Shown piece by piece: positions 16,571 through 17,373 of a stretch of DNA of 17,373 nucleotides. Both the position numbers and the translations under genes were made by a program. The notes below the pieces were generated by a model. That model ran no database searches, was not told where the DNA came from, and saw only the letters and a list, made by a program, of their open reading frames with translations. The stretch is from an uncultured Eubacteriales bacterium (GTDB taxonomy: Bacteria; Bacillota; Clostridia; Oscillospirales; CAG-272), in NCBI GenBank assembly GCA_934503195.1, contig CAKSVM010000066.1, positions 1-17,373 of the forward strand, in the 5' to 3' direction. Position 1 is the first letter of the stretch; every line of letters starts with the position of its first letter.

Positions 16571-17373
16571 ATGGCCTATAATCAGGAAAATTACCGCAAA
16601 ATCCGCGAGGAATACGAGACAAAGCCGCAGCGCGCCCGCGACGCGGCGAACAAGCGCGCCGAGGAGCTGCACGAAAAGTTCAGCGACGTGGCGAATATCG
16701 ACAGAATCCTCGCCGAGACCGGAGTGCGCATCTTCGGCGAGGCCATGAACGGCCGCGAGGGACTTGAGGAGCGCATCGCGAAACTGAAGAAGGAGAACGA
16801 GGAGCTGCGCGCCATCCGCGCCGAAATCCTCACGTCGCACGGATACCCGGCCGATTATTCGTCGGTGAAATATGAGTGCGAAAAGTGTCATGACACGGGA
16901 TTTGTCGGAACGAAGATGTGCGACTGCCTGAGGCAGCGGCTTATAATGGCGGGCTATGAAAGCTCGGGACTCGGGAGTCTCATAAAGACCCAGAGCTTCG
17001 AGACCTTTGATATGAACAAATGCCGCCAGTCCGAGGCACAGTATAACAGCATTAAGATCACAGTCGCTGACAGCAAAAAATTCGCGGCGGAATTCGAGCC
17101 GCAGAACGGACATAATCTCCTCTTCATGGGTTCGACCGGACTCGGGAAGACTCATCTTTCAACGTCGATAGCGAAGGTGGTCATTGAGCGCGGATTTGAC
17201 GTCGTATACGACACCTTCCAGAACATCATGCGCGAGCTTGAAAAGGATCGCTTCGGCCGTTCGGAAACGGCGTCGGAACAGGTGAACCGGCTCTTTGAGT
17301 GCGATCTGCTTATTGTCGACGATCTCGGAACCGAGCTGACGAATCAGTTCACGATCGCCGCGCTATACAATCT
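16571..17373 (+). CDS. DnaI/DnaC-type helicase-loader ATPase, partial (3' end cut)
   Basis: Partial gene; 267 codons are visible and the frame runs off the window without a stop. The first ~85 residues are a charged coiled coil (YRKIREEYETKPQRARD, LEERIAKLKKENEELR). Next is a four-cysteine zinc-ribbon-like motif CEKCHDTG and CDC (C103, C106, C117, C119). The AAA+ domain starts near 180 with Walker A GSTGLGKTH (187-195) and Walker B LLIVDD (246-251). This layout matches DnaI/DnaC-like loaders of replicative helicase in Clostridia; IstB transposition proteins share the ATPase core but lack this N-terminal zinc region. AAAGGAAG precedes the ATG. Its place right after the DnaD-domain gene supports a primosome role. 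The sensor and arginine-finger regions lie beyond the window. Confidence 0.9.
   Translation, partial: MAYNQENYRKIREEYETKPQRARDAANKRAEELHEKFSDVANIDRILAETGVRIFGEAMNGREGLEERIAKLKKENEELRAIRAEILTSHGYPADYSSVKYECEKCHDTGFVGTKMCDCLRQRLIMAGYESSGLGSLIKTQSFETFDMNKCRQSEAQYNSIKITVADSKKFAAEFEPQNGHNLLFMGSTGLGKTHLSTSIAKVVIERGFDVVYDTFQNIMRELEKDRFGRSETASEQVNRLFECDLLIVDDLGTELTNQFTIAALYN

Noticed and set aside
16532..17155. 207-codon minus-strand open frame at the right end
   Set aside because: It is opposite the helicase-loader gene, which has an intact Walker A motif and zinc ribbon on the plus strand.
16571..17373. IstB transposition helper
   Set aside because: The ATPase core is shared, but the N-terminal coiled coil with a four-cysteine motif and the adjacent DnaD-domain gene fit a DnaI/DnaC-type loader; no transposase is near.

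Overview
The window looks like ordinary chromosomal DNA from a fairly GC-rich member of the Firmicutes, most likely class Clostridia, probably an uncultured gut or rumen lineage. The lineage is inferred from gene content: a BceS-type intramembrane-sensing kinase with its regulator, a YdiF/Uup-like ABC-F protein, Rex, a DnaD-domain protein next to a DnaI/DnaC-type helicase loader, and ComEB-type deaminase. Shine-Dalgarno sequences are strong and the promoters are sigma-A-like with 17-bp spacers. GC content was judged by eye, not computed. I see no transposase, integrase, CRISPR array, tRNA or rRNA.

Layout, left to right. Positions 1-385 carry no convincing gene. They hold a series of GC-rich perfect hairpins and a 20-bp near-identical direct repeat. 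Positions 386-2050 (minus strand) encode a sensor histidine kinase and its OmpR-type response regulator. A divergent intergenic region follows, with a promoter on each strand and a short inverted repeat just before a secretion-signal-less FAD-dependent oxidoreductase (2246-3523, +). Next come a 66-residue two-helix membrane protein, a palindromic terminator, a near-consensus promoter and a membrane-anchored protein of unknown function (3937-4851, +). A GC-rich hairpin at 4906-4932 separates this from a convergent minus-strand operon: ABC-F ATPase, GT4 glycosyltransferase and LURP-one-like protein (8574 down to 4967).

From about 8700 to the end every gene is on the plus strand. The first run is galU, comEB, a lipoprotein, rimI and tsaD, with gaps of 23 bases or less or a 4-base overlap, so it is probably one operon from the promoter at 8713-8741. 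A 141-base intergenic gap (12386-12526) follows. It contains a perfect 10-bp inverted repeat and several DnaA-box-like 9-mers flanking an AT-rich stretch. The second run is an alkaline-phosphatase-superfamily phosphodiesterase with a doubtful start, an isocitrate/isopropylmalate-type dehydrogenase, rex, a DnaD-domain gene overlapping rex by 4 bases, and a helicase-loader ATPase cut by the window end.

How the genes may work together: the dehydrogenase would make NADH, Rex senses the NADH/NAD ratio, and Rex is translationally coupled to replication-initiation proteins. This arrangement, with the DnaA-box-like cluster about 1 kb upstream, is the most interesting part of the window. I did not find a strongly supported novel defence or mobile system; most of the window is housekeeping.
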